DNA of 64,000 nt. It comes from Methylobacterium sp. NMS14P. GTDB lineage: Bacteria; Pseudomonadota; Alphaproteobacteria; Rhizobiales; Beijerinckiaceae. Below, in pieces: positions 45,221 to 53,076 of the stretch (the stretch's first letter is position 1; every line of letters starts with the position of its first letter). Below the pieces are notes generated by a model. It searched no databases. It worked only from the letters and a program-made list of their open reading frames with translations, and was not told the DNA's origin. The DNA is taken from positions 6,059,001-6,123,000 of the forward strand of contig NZ_CP087106.1 of the NCBI RefSeq assembly GCF_028583545.1, written 5' to 3'. The position numbers and the translations under genes were made by a program.

Positions 45221-45481
45221 ATGGCGCTGCCCGGACCCATCGAACTCGTCCTCCGCCTCGGAGCCGTCCCGCGCATCGGCGCGATCGTCCTGGTGGAGCA
45301 GGCCGTCGACACCTATCTCGCGGGCTACGCGCATCCCGACGAGCGCGCCATCGCCCTCGACATCCTGCTGCGCGACCTCGCCCGCCTGCGCATCCACGAG
45401 CCCGATCTCGACGGCTTCATCGGCGAGGTCGAGCTCTACATCGACGTGCTTCACCGGGATCTCGCCCGCCAGGCGGCCTGA
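45221..45481 (+). CDS. Small hypothetical protein in flagellar cluster (86 residues)
   Basis: MALPGPIELVLRLGAVPRIG... runs through two helix-like halves with acidic Asp/Glu residues in the second (HEPDLDGFIGEVELYIDVLH). Not recognised. No signal peptide. A good GAGGAGAGG site precedes the ATG. Stop and next start are 1 base apart (TGAGATG region), so it is translationally close to the porin-like gene. Lying downstream of flgL, it may be a flagellar assembly or regulatory accessory specific to this group of bacteria. Confidence 0.6.
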   Translation: MALPGPIELVLRLGAVPRIGAIVLVEQAVDTYLAGYAHPDERAIALDILLRDLARLRIHEPDLDGFIGEVELYIDVLHRDLARQAA

Positions 45482-45482
45482 G

Positions 45483-45818
45483 ATGCGCGGCCGCCTCCGG
45501 AGCTGCGCCGCCCTCGCGGCGATCCTGACCTGCGCGGGACCGGCCGCCGCCCTCGACCTGCGGGATCTGCCGGTGATCCCCGGCCCGGCGCCGTGCCCGT
45601 CCAAGGGCCAGGGCTTCGTGCGCCTGCCGGGAAGCGACAGCTGCATCCGCGTCTCGGGCCGCGTCGTCGCGGGGGTGGATCTCGGAGCGGGCCGCGGCGC
45701 CGCGGCGGCGCCGGCCGTCGCCGGGCGAATCGCGGTCGACAACCGCGCCGACACCGATCTCGGCGAGGTGCGGACCTACGTCAGGATCGGCGCCGGCCGC
45801 CGTCAGGGCGGGCCCTAG
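45483..45818 (+). CDS. Small exported protein with a porin-like N-terminus
   Basis: 111 residues. A signal peptide MRGRLRSCAALAAILTCAGPAAALDL is followed by PGPAPCPSKGQGFVRLPGSDSCIRVSGRVVAGVDLGAG. This is the first-strand pattern (CP..G.GF..LPG.D.C..VSGRV) of alphaproteobacterial Porin_2 proteins. Here it ends after about 110 residues, far too short for a 16-strand barrel. The two cysteines flank the loop, as in the porins. It may be a miniature outer-membrane or periplasmic protein. The stop codons of this gene and the FlgN-like gene share a CTAG. Confidence 0.65.
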   Translation: MRGRLRSCAALAAILTCAGPAAALDLRDLPVIPGPAPCPSKGQGFVRLPGSDSCIRVSGRVVAGVDLGAGRGAAAAPAVAGRIAVDNRADTDLGEVRTYVRIGAGRRQGGP

Positions 45819-46288
45819 AGGTTGCGCGAGAGGACCAGCGGTCCGCTGCGCACGCCGCGGCCGTAGGGGGAGGGCGCCGGGGCCTGCCGACCGTAGCCGG
45901 AGGGGAGCTGCGCCCGGCCGATCTCCTCCGCCAGGGTCTTGATCAGCCCTTCCGAGACGGTCTTGGCGCTGGCGAGCACCGTCTGGTTCGCCTCCACGGC
46001 CGCGGTGAACCGCCGGTGCGCCGTGCGCAGGGCCTCGACCCCGTCGGGGTGGAAGCGCTTCAGCGCGACCGCGTTCGCCTTCGCGACCTCCAGGCCCTGC
46101 ATGTAGGCGGCGGCCAGCGCGGCCTTCGGCTCGGCCGCGGCGACGCCCTCCTGCAGACGCCCTTCCCGGACGTAGGCCGCCTCCTCGGCGAGCACGGCCT
46201 CCAGGGCCGCCATGTTGCCGAGCACGCCCGCCACCAGGGCCTCGGCGGTGATCCGGTCCCCGACGCGCAGCGGCTCAGCCCTTTGCAT
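45815..46288 (-). CDS. FlgN-like flagellar export chaperone (probable)
   Basis: 157 residues, mainly helical and alanine/glutamate-rich: LGNMAALEAVLAEEAAYVREGRLQEGVAAAEPKAALAAAYMQGLEVAK. This has the length and helical hairpin of FlgN-type chaperones that escort FlgK/FlgL to export. The C-terminal part (YGRQAPAPSPYGRG) is disordered and not shared. Start at 46288 has GGAGCG at the right distance; 46312 is also possible. It overlaps the FlgJ-like gene by 14 bases and is co-transcribed with it. Identification is by size, composition and place. Confidence 0.65.
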   Translation of the reverse strand: MQRAEPLRVGDRITAEALVAGVLGNMAALEAVLAEEAAYVREGRLQEGVAAAEPKAALAAAYMQGLEVAKANAVALKRFHPDGVEALRTAHRRFTAAVEANQTVLASAKTVSEGLIKTLAEEIGRAQLPSGYGRQAPAPSPYGRGVRSGPLVLSRNL

Positions 46289-46634
46289 TGATCGCTCCAT
46301 CGCTCGCCGCACCCTGCATCTTCATGATCTCACGGAAAACCGATTCGGCGATGCCGACGCCGCCGCTCTTCACGATCTGCTTCGCGTATTCCTTGGTCAG
46401 CATCGAGCGGTAGACGCCGCCGCCGGTCCCGTTCTCGCCCAGCGGTCCGTCGGTGCCCTCTGACTGGGTCAGCCGCTCGAGGCTGTTCTCCAGGAACATC
46501 GATTCGAACTCGGTCGCCGTCTTGAGGGCCTTGGCCTTGTTGGCGGTCTTGATGATCCCGTCGACGGCGCTCCCGGCCACCGAGGTTCCGACGCTGGCGG
46601 CGGCGCTGGCCGCGAGACTGGCGAGTTGCAGCAT
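46275..46634 (-). CDS. flgJ: Rod-binding protein FlgJ (N-terminal domain only)
   Basis: 119 residues. FESMFLENSLERLTQSEGTDGPLGENGTGGGVYRSMLTKEYAKQIVKSGGVGIAESVFREIMKM is the rod-binding module. The peptidoglycan-cutting domain that follows it in enterobacteria is absent; this short form is normal in Rhizobiales/Caulobacterales. It helps the flagellar rod assemble in the periplasm. Together with flgI and the FlgN-like gene it forms a minus-strand operon. Confidence 0.88.
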   Translation of the reverse strand: MLQLASLAASAAASVGTSVAGSAVDGIIKTANKAKALKTATEFESMFLENSLERLTQSEGTDGPLGENGTGGGVYRSMLTKEYAKQIVKSGGVGIAESVFREIMKMQGAASDGAINAKG

Positions 46635-46659
46635 GGATCGTTCCTTCGCGTCGGTCCGG

Positions 46660-47796
46660 TCACATCAGCTCGATATCGGCCTGGAGCGCGCCCGCGGCCT
46701 TGATCGCCTGGAGGATCGAGATGAGGTCCCGCGGGCCGACCCCCAGCGCGTTGAGGCCGTCGACCAGCTCGCGCAGGCTGACGCCCTCCTTCACCAGGGC
46801 GAGCTTGTTGCCGTCCCCGGTATCGACCTTCACCCCCGTCCGCGGCACCACGACGGTGCGCCCGTCGGAGAACGGCGCCGGCTGGCTGACCTGCGGCTGC
46901 TCGGTGATGGTGACCGTGAGGTTGCCCTGCGCGATCGCCACCGTCGACACGCGCACGTCCCGGCCCATGACGATGATGCCGGAGCGCTCGTCGACCACCA
47001 CCCGGGCGGTCTGGTCGGGCTCCACCTTGAGCTGCTCCACCTCGGTGATGAGGCGGATCATGTTGCCGTTGTAGCGGGCCGGGATCTGGATCGTGACGGT
47101 GGCCGGGTCGGTGGGCTCGGCGGTGTCGGCGCCCATGAAGTCGTTGATCGCGGCGGCGATCCGCTTCGAGGTGGTAAAGTCCGGGTTGCGCAGCGACAGC
47201 CGGAGCGCGCGGGCGTCGTTCAGCTTGAAGGCGATCTCGCGCTCGATGTTGGCCCCGTTGGAGATCCGGCCGTTGGTGGGCACGCCCCGGGTGATCTTGG
47301 CGGCGTCGCCCTCGGCCGAGAAGCCCGCGATCGCCACCGAACCCTGCGCCAGGGCGTAGACCTCACCGTCGGCGCCCAGCAGCGGCGTCACCAGCAGGGT
47401 GCCGCCCTGGAGCGATTTGGCGTCGCCCAGCGACGAGACCGTCACGTCGATCCGGGTGCCCTGCGCGGCGAAGGGCGGCAGGCTCGCGGTCACCATCACG
47501 GCGGCGAGGTTCTGCGTGCGCATCGTGGCGCCGCGGGTGTTGACGCCGAGGCGCTCCAGCATGGCCTGGAGGGACTGCTTGGTGAACGGGATGTTGTTCA
47601 GCGTGTCGCCGGTGCCGTTGAGGCCGACCACGATGCCGTAGCCGACGAGCTGGTTCTGGCGGACACCCTCGATGGAGGCGAGGTCCTTGACCCGCGACAG
47701 GGCGAGCGCCGGCACGGACAGGGCGGCGAGCAGGAGGGCGCCCGTGAGGGCCGCCAGGAGAGACCGGAGAGGACTGAACGCGTGACGCGGGCGCAT
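46660..47796 (-). CDS. flgI: Flagellar P-ring protein FlgI
   Basis: 378 residues. Signal peptide FSPLRSLLAALTGALLLAALSVPALA, then the P-ring body: RVKDLASIEGVRQNQLVGYGIVVGLNGTGD, FTKQSLQAMLERLGVN, NLAAVMVTASLPPFAAQGTRIDVTVSSLGDAKSLQGGTLL. The C-terminal segment LVDGLNALGVGPRDLISILQAIKAAGAL is the normal FlgI ending. It forms the bearing ring in the peptidoglycan layer. A sigma-54 promoter ends 26 bases before the ATG and FliX is encoded in the opposite direction. Confidence 0.95.
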   Translation of the reverse strand: MRPRHAFSPLRSLLAALTGALLLAALSVPALALSRVKDLASIEGVRQNQLVGYGIVVGLNGTGDTLNNIPFTKQSLQAMLERLGVNTRGATMRTQNLAAVMVTASLPPFAAQGTRIDVTVSSLGDAKSLQGGTLLVTPLLGADGEVYALAQGSVAIAGFSAEGDAAKITRGVPTNGRISNGANIEREIAFKLNDARALRLSLRNPDFTTSKRIAAAINDFMGADTAEPTDPATVTIQIPARYNGNMIRLITEVEQLKVEPDQTARVVVDERSGIIVMGRDVRVSTVAIAQGNLTVTITEQPQVSQPAPFSDGRTVVVPRTGVKVDTGDGNKLALVKEGVSLRELVDGLNALGVGPRDLISILQAIKAAGALQADIELM

Positions 47797-47832
47797 GCCG
47801 TGTTTTCGACCGTGACGGACCTGACGCCATCC

Positions 47833-47848
47833 TGCCAGGGTCGTGCCA
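47833..47848 (-). promoter_or_regulatory. Sigma-54 promoter of the flgI operon
   Basis: Minus-strand TGGCACG-ACCC-TGGC, one mismatch from TGGCACG-N4-TTGC, with GG and GC at the required spacing. Predicted start near 47822, giving a 26-base leader to flgI. Confidence 0.8.
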
Positions 47849-47923
47849 GTCGCTCGATCCGCGCAAGCTGTTGAAGAGAAGGAATTTTTTTCGGACCATT
47901 CCCGGCCGCGCGCTCCGCGGCAC

Positions 47924-47938
47924 CGGCACCGAACCTGC
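47924..47938 (+). promoter_or_regulatory. Possible sigma-54 promoter of fliX
   Basis: CGGCACC-GAAC-CTGC keeps the -24 GG and -12 GC spacing with mismatches at the edges. A start near 47950 would leave an 88-base leader. Weaker than the flgE and flgI sites. Confidence 0.4.
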
Positions 47939-47943
47939 CGACC

Positions 47944-47958
47944 CGGCAGCTTCTGCCG
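47944..47958. promoter_or_regulatory. FlbD-type (ftr-like) palindrome between flgI and fliX
   Basis: CGGCAG-CTT-CTGCCG, the same 6-base arms and 3-base spacer as the flgE site. It lies about 120-135 bases upstream of the flgI start and overlaps the predicted fliX start, so it could activate one gene and repress the other. Confidence 0.5.
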
Positions 47959-48037
47959 CCTTGTTTACCCGCGCTTAACCCTGGCGGCGGAATTTCCGGT
48001 TCTGCGCGGGGGCGCTTGGAGCAACGCGAACCGGATC

Positions 48038-48466
48038 ATGCGTGTCGAGACCCGCCAGCCGATCCAGAGCGCCGGCGGAGTCGCGTCCGCCCGGAAGCCC
48101 GAGGGCGGCGCAGCCTTCAGCCTCGGCGCGGCCCCGTCGTCGCCGACGTCGGCCGGCGCGCCGGCCGCCGCCGCGACGCTCGCCGGGCTCGACGCGGTCC
48201 TGCTTCTCCAGGCCGAGGCCGACACGCCCCAGGAGCGGCGCCGGCGCTCCGCCCAGCGCGGCCAGGACCTTCTCGACGGTCTCGACCGGCTGAAGGCGGC
48301 GCTGCTCGGCGGCCGCGTCGCCCCGCAGGATCTGCGCGCCATCGCCGGCCGCCTGAACGAGCGTGCCGGCCTCTCGGGGGATCCGCGGCTCGACGGTCTC
48401 ATGGCCGAGATCGAGCTGCGGGCCGCGGTGGAGCTGGCCAAGCTGGAGATGGCCCGGGGCGTCTGA
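48038..48466 (+). CDS. fliX: Flagellar assembly regulator FliX
   Basis: 142 residues. Family hallmarks: ATLAGLDAVLLLQAEADTPQERRRRSAQRGQDLLDGLDRLKAALLGGRV and DPRLDGLMAEIELRAAVELAKLEMA. In Caulobacter FliX couples basal-body completion to the activity of the sigma-54 activator FlbD, turning on hook and later genes. Its place opposite flgI, next to sigma-54 sites, fits that role. The first 55 residues are Ala/Ser/Pro-rich and probably flexible. No flbD gene is in this window. Confidence 0.88.
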   Translation: MRVETRQPIQSAGGVASARKPEGGAAFSLGAAPSSPTSAGAPAAAATLAGLDAVLLLQAEADTPQERRRRSAQRGQDLLDGLDRLKAALLGGRVAPQDLRAIAGRLNERAGLSGDPRLDGLMAEIELRAAVELAKLEMARGV

Positions 48467-48530
48467 TCGGCCACCCGCGCCCGTCGCTGGGCGCGTCCCC
48501 GCGACCGCGACGGGCGGGTGCCCGATCCCG

Positions 48531-50027
48531 CTACACCGCCCGCCGCTTCGGCCCCGTCGGCAGCATCTGCGGCTCGCCCGGTCCGGTCTCGACGCCGAGA
48601 TCCGGCACCGCGATGATCGGCGCGCCGCGCAGGTCCTTGCGGGTGACGATGGCGCCGCGCTCCTCGAGATAGGCCAGCATCCGCCGCGCCCGGCCGCCCG
48701 AGCTGGTTCCGTAGGCCTCGGCCAGCATGGTGTCGGTCGGGCAGGGGGCGCCCTCGATGGCGGCCCGCGCGACCACGAGGAACAGCCCGGCGAGGTCGTC
48801 CGGCAGGCCGGCCGCGATCGCCTGGGCCTGCTCCCAGCCGGAATTGTCCGCGACCGCGCCGCCGGCCTCGGCCCGCGCGACGGCGAGCCGCCGCTTGAAC
48901 TCGGGCAGGCCCATCGTGTCGCCGCGCAGTCGACGGATGCGGCAGCGGACCGTGAAGTCCTGGTAGAGCGTCGCGGGTGTGCAGGCTGCGGCGTCGGCAT
49001 CCGCCAGCACGGAGGCCAGCACCTCGGCGAGCGCCGCCTCGCGGGCCTCCGGGTCCATCGGCTCCTCCTCCGGATCCTCGGCCGGCGCCGGCGGACGGTA
49101 ATTGGCGAGCTGGACGAGCACGTCGGGTGCCGGCGTCGGGCGCGTTTTGGGCCGCGGCGCCAGCGGCGCGACGGTCTCCGCTGGGCTCGCCGTGAGGATC
49201 AGCGCGCGGGCATCCTCCAGGGCATCGGGCAGGGGAACGAGGACCGGCGAGGAGCTCCGGCTCACGGTCTGGGTCGGCCCGACCGCGATGGTGAGCGGGC
49301 GCCGGGACAGGGCCGGCCCCAGGGCCACGAAATGCCCGCGCGGCAGGTCGCGGAACGTCTCGGCCTGCCGGCGCTCCAGGCCGAGGAGGTCGGCGGCGCG
49401 CGCCATGTCGATGTCCAGGAAGGTCCGGCCCATCAGGAAGTTCGAGGCCTCGGCCGCGACGTTCTTGGCGAGCTTGGCGAGGCGCTGCGTGGCGATGATG
49501 CCGGCGAGCCCTCGCTTGCGGCCGCGGCACATGAGGTTGGTCATCGCGCCGAGCGACAGGCGCCTCGCCTCGTCCGAGACCTCGCCGGCGGCCGCGGGCG
49601 CGAAGAGCTGCGCCTCGTCCACCGCCACCAGCATCGGGTACCAATGGTCGCGGTCGGCGTCGAACAGCCCGCCCAGGAAGGCGGCGGCGGCGCGCATCTG
49701 GCCGTCGGCGTCGAGGTTCTCCAGCGACAGCACCACCGAGACCCGGTGCGTCCGCACCCGGGCGGCGATGCGCTGCAGGGCGACGTCGTCGCCGTCGGCC
49801 TCGACCACGACGTGGCCGTAGCGGTCGGCGAGGCTGGCAAAGTCGCCCTCCGGATCGATGATCGCCTGCTGCACGAGGCCGGCGCTCTGCTCGAGGAGCC
49901 GCCGCAGCAGGTGCGATTTGCCGGACCCGGAATTGCCCTGGACCAGGAGCCGCGTGGCGAGCAGTTCGGTGAGGTCGAGGAGCGCGGGGCGCTCGCCCGT
50001 CAGGCCGAGATCGATGTCGGAACGCAT
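48531..50027 (-). CDS. HerA-like ATPase/helicase (DUF87)
   Basis: 498 residues. N-terminal P-loop RLLVQGNSGSGKSHLLRRLLEQ, Walker B-like LVAVDEAQLFAP, sensor ATQRLAKLAKNVAAEASNFLMG and the arginine-finger region LSRRP. These put it in the HerA/FtsK-like hexameric translocase group annotated DUF87. The C-terminal 200 residues are proline/alanine-rich and partly unassigned. HerA partners such as NurA or Sir2 are not encoded beside it, so repair or DNA processing is only suggested. Single gene, converging on fliX. Confidence 0.8.
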   Translation of the reverse strand: MRSDIDLGLTGERPALLDLTELLATRLLVQGNSGSGKSHLLRRLLEQSAGLVQQAIIDPEGDFASLADRYGHVVVEADGDDVALQRIAARVRTHRVSVVLSLENLDADGQMRAAAAFLGGLFDADRDHWYPMLVAVDEAQLFAPAAAGEVSDEARRLSLGAMTNLMCRGRKRGLAGIIATQRLAKLAKNVAAEASNFLMGRTFLDIDMARAADLLGLERRQAETFRDLPRGHFVALGPALSRRPLTIAVGPTQTVSRSSSPVLVPLPDALEDARALILTASPAETVAPLAPRPKTRPTPAPDVLVQLANYRPPAPAEDPEEEPMDPEAREAALAEVLASVLADADAAACTPATLYQDFTVRCRIRRLRGDTMGLPEFKRRLAVARAEAGGAVADNSGWEQAQAIAAGLPDDLAGLFLVVARAAIEGAPCPTDTMLAEAYGTSSGGRARRMLAYLEERGAIVTRKDLRGAPIIAVPDLGVETGPGEPQMLPTGPKRRAV

Positions 50028-50291
50028 TGGGCCTCATAGCACGGCCCGGCGGGTCCGGGTGGGTCGACGGCGCGCTGTCCACGCTTCCCGCATGCGCGAG
50101 CTCGGGCGGTTGACTGTCGCGCGCCGCGGCCCCGGGGCGACGGGGCGGATCCGCTCGACGGCCGCCGCCGAGGGGCGAGCGTGCCGTCAACCCCCGTTCG
50201 GAAGCCCCGGGCCCTGCTCCTCCGGCCTGGACCCCGGCATGTCAGCCCTGTAGGCCCACGACCCTTCTCCCATTCCCGGACCCACGACACG

Positions 50292-51539
50292 ATGGCGGCC
50301 TGCGGCCTCGATTTCGGCACGTCGAACACCACCCTGGGGCATGACGGCCCGGACGGTCCGACGCTGCTGCCCCTGGAGGGCGCGCACCGGACGATCCCGA
50401 GCGCGATCTTCTTCGAGCTCGGCCGGGAGCCGATCATCGGCCGGGCCGCGACGGCGGCCTACGTCGAGGGCCGGTCCGGCCGGCTGATGCGCGGGCTGAA
50501 GTCGGTTCTCGGCACGCCGCTCATGGAGGAGGCGACGCCGGTCGGCCGCCAGCGGCTGCGCCTGCGCGACGTCATCGCGCGCTACCTCACCGCCGTGAAG
50601 GCGCGGGCCGAGGCCGCCAGCGGCCAGAGCCTCGACAGCGTGGTCCACGGCCGCCCGGTCCACTTCGTCGACGGCGACCCGGAGGCGGACCGCCGCGCGG
50701 AGGACACGCTGCGCGACATCGCCCGCGACGTCGGCTTCCGCGAGGTCTCGTTCCAGTACGAGCCGATCGCCGCGGCGCTCGACTACGAGCGGCAGGTCCG
50801 CGCGGAGGAGATCGCCCTCGTCGCCGATATCGGCGGCGGCACCTCGGACTTCTCGATCGTGCGCCTCGCGCCGGAGCGCCGGGGGCGGCCGGACCGGGCC
50901 GGCGACATCCTGGCCAACGACGGCGTGCGGATCGGCGGCACCGATTTCGACCGCCAGCTCAGCCTCGGCACGGTGATGCCGCTCCTGGGTCTCGGGAGCC
51001 CGATGCGCCGCGGCGACCTCGCGGTGCCGAACGCCTACTACCACGACCTCGCGACGTGGTCGGCGATCAACCGCCTCTACAATCAGAAGACCCTGCGCGA
51101 GATCGACGAGGTCATCCGCGACGGCGCCCGGCCCGACCTGCTCGCACGGCTGCGCGAGGCGGTGGAGGGCGAGCGCGGTCACGCCCTGGCCGGGGCGGTG
51201 GAGGGCGCCAAGATCGCGGCCTCCGAGCGGGACGCGACGGTGCTCGATCTCGGACTCCTGGAGCCCGGGCTCGCGGTGCCGGTGGATCGCGCGACCCTGG
51301 CCGCCCAGACCGGCGACCTCGCCCGCGCCGTGGCGGCCCGGATCGTGCGCTGCCTCGCGCAGGCGGAGCTGACGGCCGAGCGGGTCGACGCCCTGTTCCT
51401 CACCGGCGGTTCCACCGGGCTGCCGCACCTGCGCGCCGCGCTCACGGCCGCGCTGCCCGCCGCCCGGGTGGTGGAGGGCGACACGTTCGGCTCAGTGGGG
51501 CTGGGCCTGACCATCGAGGCGGCCCGCCGAGGGGCGTGA
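50292..51539 (+). CDS. YegD-like Hsp70-family protein
   Basis: 415 residues with only the Hsp70/actin ATPase domain: CGLDFGTSNTTLGHDGPDGP (phosphate 1), LVADIGGGTSDFSIVRL (phosphate 2), ALFLTGGSTGLPHLRA (adenosine). The substrate-binding domain of DnaK is missing, as in YegD. Client and partner are unknown. The frame runs on to 50181 but the ATG at 50292, just ahead of the ATPase, fits best. It stands alone with 265 bases before it and 161 after, in which no other element was recognised. Confidence 0.85.
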   Translation: MAACGLDFGTSNTTLGHDGPDGPTLLPLEGAHRTIPSAIFFELGREPIIGRAATAAYVEGRSGRLMRGLKSVLGTPLMEEATPVGRQRLRLRDVIARYLTAVKARAEAASGQSLDSVVHGRPVHFVDGDPEADRRAEDTLRDIARDVGFREVSFQYEPIAAALDYERQVRAEEIALVADIGGGTSDFSIVRLAPERRGRPDRAGDILANDGVRIGGTDFDRQLSLGTVMPLLGLGSPMRRGDLAVPNAYYHDLATWSAINRLYNQKTLREIDEVIRDGARPDLLARLREAVEGERGHALAGAVEGAKIAASERDATVLDLGLLEPGLAVPVDRATLAAQTGDLARAVAARIVRCLAQAELTAERVDALFLTGGSTGLPHLRAALTAALPAARVVEGDTFGSVGLGLTIEAARRGA

Positions 51540-51700
51540 GACCGGGCGCCGTCGCCGCCGCGTAGCCGGACGGGACCGCCGCGGACCGGCCCCGTCCGCG
51601 GAGCGGCGATTGACGGGCCGGCCCCGATCCCCGACAAGGCGGTCCCTCCCGCTCGGAGACAACGGCGGCCCATCCGGGCTCCTCCGCGCCGCCTCGCCCG

Positions 51701-53074
51701 ATGCTGTTCAACTCCTTCGTCTTCCTCCTCGCCTTCCTGCCGGCCGCGCTGATCCTGCACGGGCTGGTGGCGCGCGCCGCGCCCGCGTGGCGGCTGCCGC
51801 TCCTCGTCGTCCTGTCCTTCGTGTTCTACGGCTGGTGGGACATCCGGTTCGTGCCGCTGCTGGCCGGGTCGATCCTCGCGAACTGGTGCGTGGCCCGGGC
51901 CTATCGCCGGTGGCCCGGCCGCTGGCTGATCCCGGCGGCGATCGCCGCCAACCTCGCGCTGCTCGGCGTGTTCAAGTACCTCGACTTCGCGGCCGACCTC
52001 GCCAACCTGATCCCCGGCCTGGAGGCGCAGCGGCTCGGCCTCGCCCTGCCGCTCGGCATCTCGTTCTTCACCTTCCACCACATCATGTATCTGGCCGACC
52101 TGCGGGCCGGCCGCGCGCCGGGCTTCGGGCTCGTGAAGTACGCCCTCTACATCGCCTTCTTCCCGCAGGTTCTCGCCGGCCCGCTCGTGCGCTGGAGCGA
52201 GATCATGCACCAGTTCGACGAGGCGCCCTACGCGCGGCCCGACGCCGCCGAGCGCTTCGCCCGCGGGCTGATGCTGCTCACGGTCGGCCTCGCCAAGAAG
52301 GTGTTCCTCGGCGACCCGCTCGCGGAGTACGTCAACCCGGTGTTCCAGGCCGCCGCCGCCGGCAAGGCCGTCACGGTGGTGGAGGCGTGGCAGGCCACGC
52401 TCGGCTTCACCTTCCAGATCTACTTCGACTTCTCCGGCTACACCGACATGGCGCTGGGCATCGCGCTGCTGTTCGGCCTCGTCCTGCCGCAGAACTTCGA
52501 CGTGCCCTACCGCGCCACGTCGCTCCGCGAATTCTGGCGGCGCTGGCACATGACCCTGTCGCGCTTCCTGCGCGACTACCTCTACATCCCGATGGGCGGG
52601 AACCGGCGCGGCTTGCCGCGGCAAGTCGGGGCGCTCGTGGCCACGATGACGCTCGGCGGCCTCTGGCACGGGGCGGGCCTGACCTTCCTCGCCTGGGGCG
52701 CGCTGCACGGGATCGGCCTCGGGGCCGGGGTCCTGGCGCGCCGGGCCCGGATCGCGATCCCCGCACCCCTCGGCTGGGCGCTCACCAGCCTGTTCGTCGT
52801 GCTGACCTGGGTGCTATTCCGGGCGACGAGCTTCGAGGCGGCCCTCGCGATCTTCAAGGGGCTGTTCGGGCTGGCGCCCAGGGGTTCCGGCTTCAAGTGG
52901 CGGACCATCGCGGTCGCCGCGCTGGTCGCGACGGTCGGACCCACAGCCTGGAACGCGGTGCACCGCCTGCCGCCGCGGCGGCTCCTCGCCTACGGCTTCG
53001 CGCTGCTGTTCGTGCTCGTCCTGCTCAAGATCGGCGACGACGCGAACTACGAGTTCATCTACTTCCAGTTCTGA
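51701..53074 (+). CDS. MBOAT-family O-acyltransferase (AlgI-like)
   Basis: 457 residues, 10-12 membrane helices. MLFNSFVFLLAFLPAALILHGLV, FVFYGWWDIRFVPLLAGSILANW, FPQVLAGPLVRWSEI, FDFSGYTDMALGIALLFG, LREFWRRWHMTLSRFLRDYLYIPMGGNRRG and GGLWHGAGLTFLAWGALHG with the catalytic His. The pattern is that of AlgI/DltB/PatA-type enzymes, which move acetyl or acyl groups across the inner membrane onto a surface polymer. The next gene starts 2 bases after its stop. Confidence 0.92.
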   Translation: MLFNSFVFLLAFLPAALILHGLVARAAPAWRLPLLVVLSFVFYGWWDIRFVPLLAGSILANWCVARAYRRWPGRWLIPAAIAANLALLGVFKYLDFAADLANLIPGLEAQRLGLALPLGISFFTFHHIMYLADLRAGRAPGFGLVKYALYIAFFPQVLAGPLVRWSEIMHQFDEAPYARPDAAERFARGLMLLTVGLAKKVFLGDPLAEYVNPVFQAAAAGKAVTVVEAWQATLGFTFQIYFDFSGYTDMALGIALLFGLVLPQNFDVPYRATSLREFWRRWHMTLSRFLRDYLYIPMGGNRRGLPRQVGALVATMTLGGLWHGAGLTFLAWGALHGIGLGAGVLARRARIAIPAPLGWALTSLFVVLTWVLFRATSFEAALAIFKGLFGLAPRGSGFKWRTIAVAALVATVGPTAWNAVHRLPPRRLLAYGFALLFVLVLLKIGDDANYEFIYFQF

Positions 53075-53076
53075 GG

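Noticed and set aside
45811..45820. Shared CTAG holding both stop codons of convergent genes
   Set aside because: A four-base palindrome can do this by chance; no further signal around it.
46453..47874. A 473-codon plus-strand frame opposite flgI
   Set aside because: flgI has full family motifs, a signal peptide and a sigma-54 promoter; the opposite frame has none.
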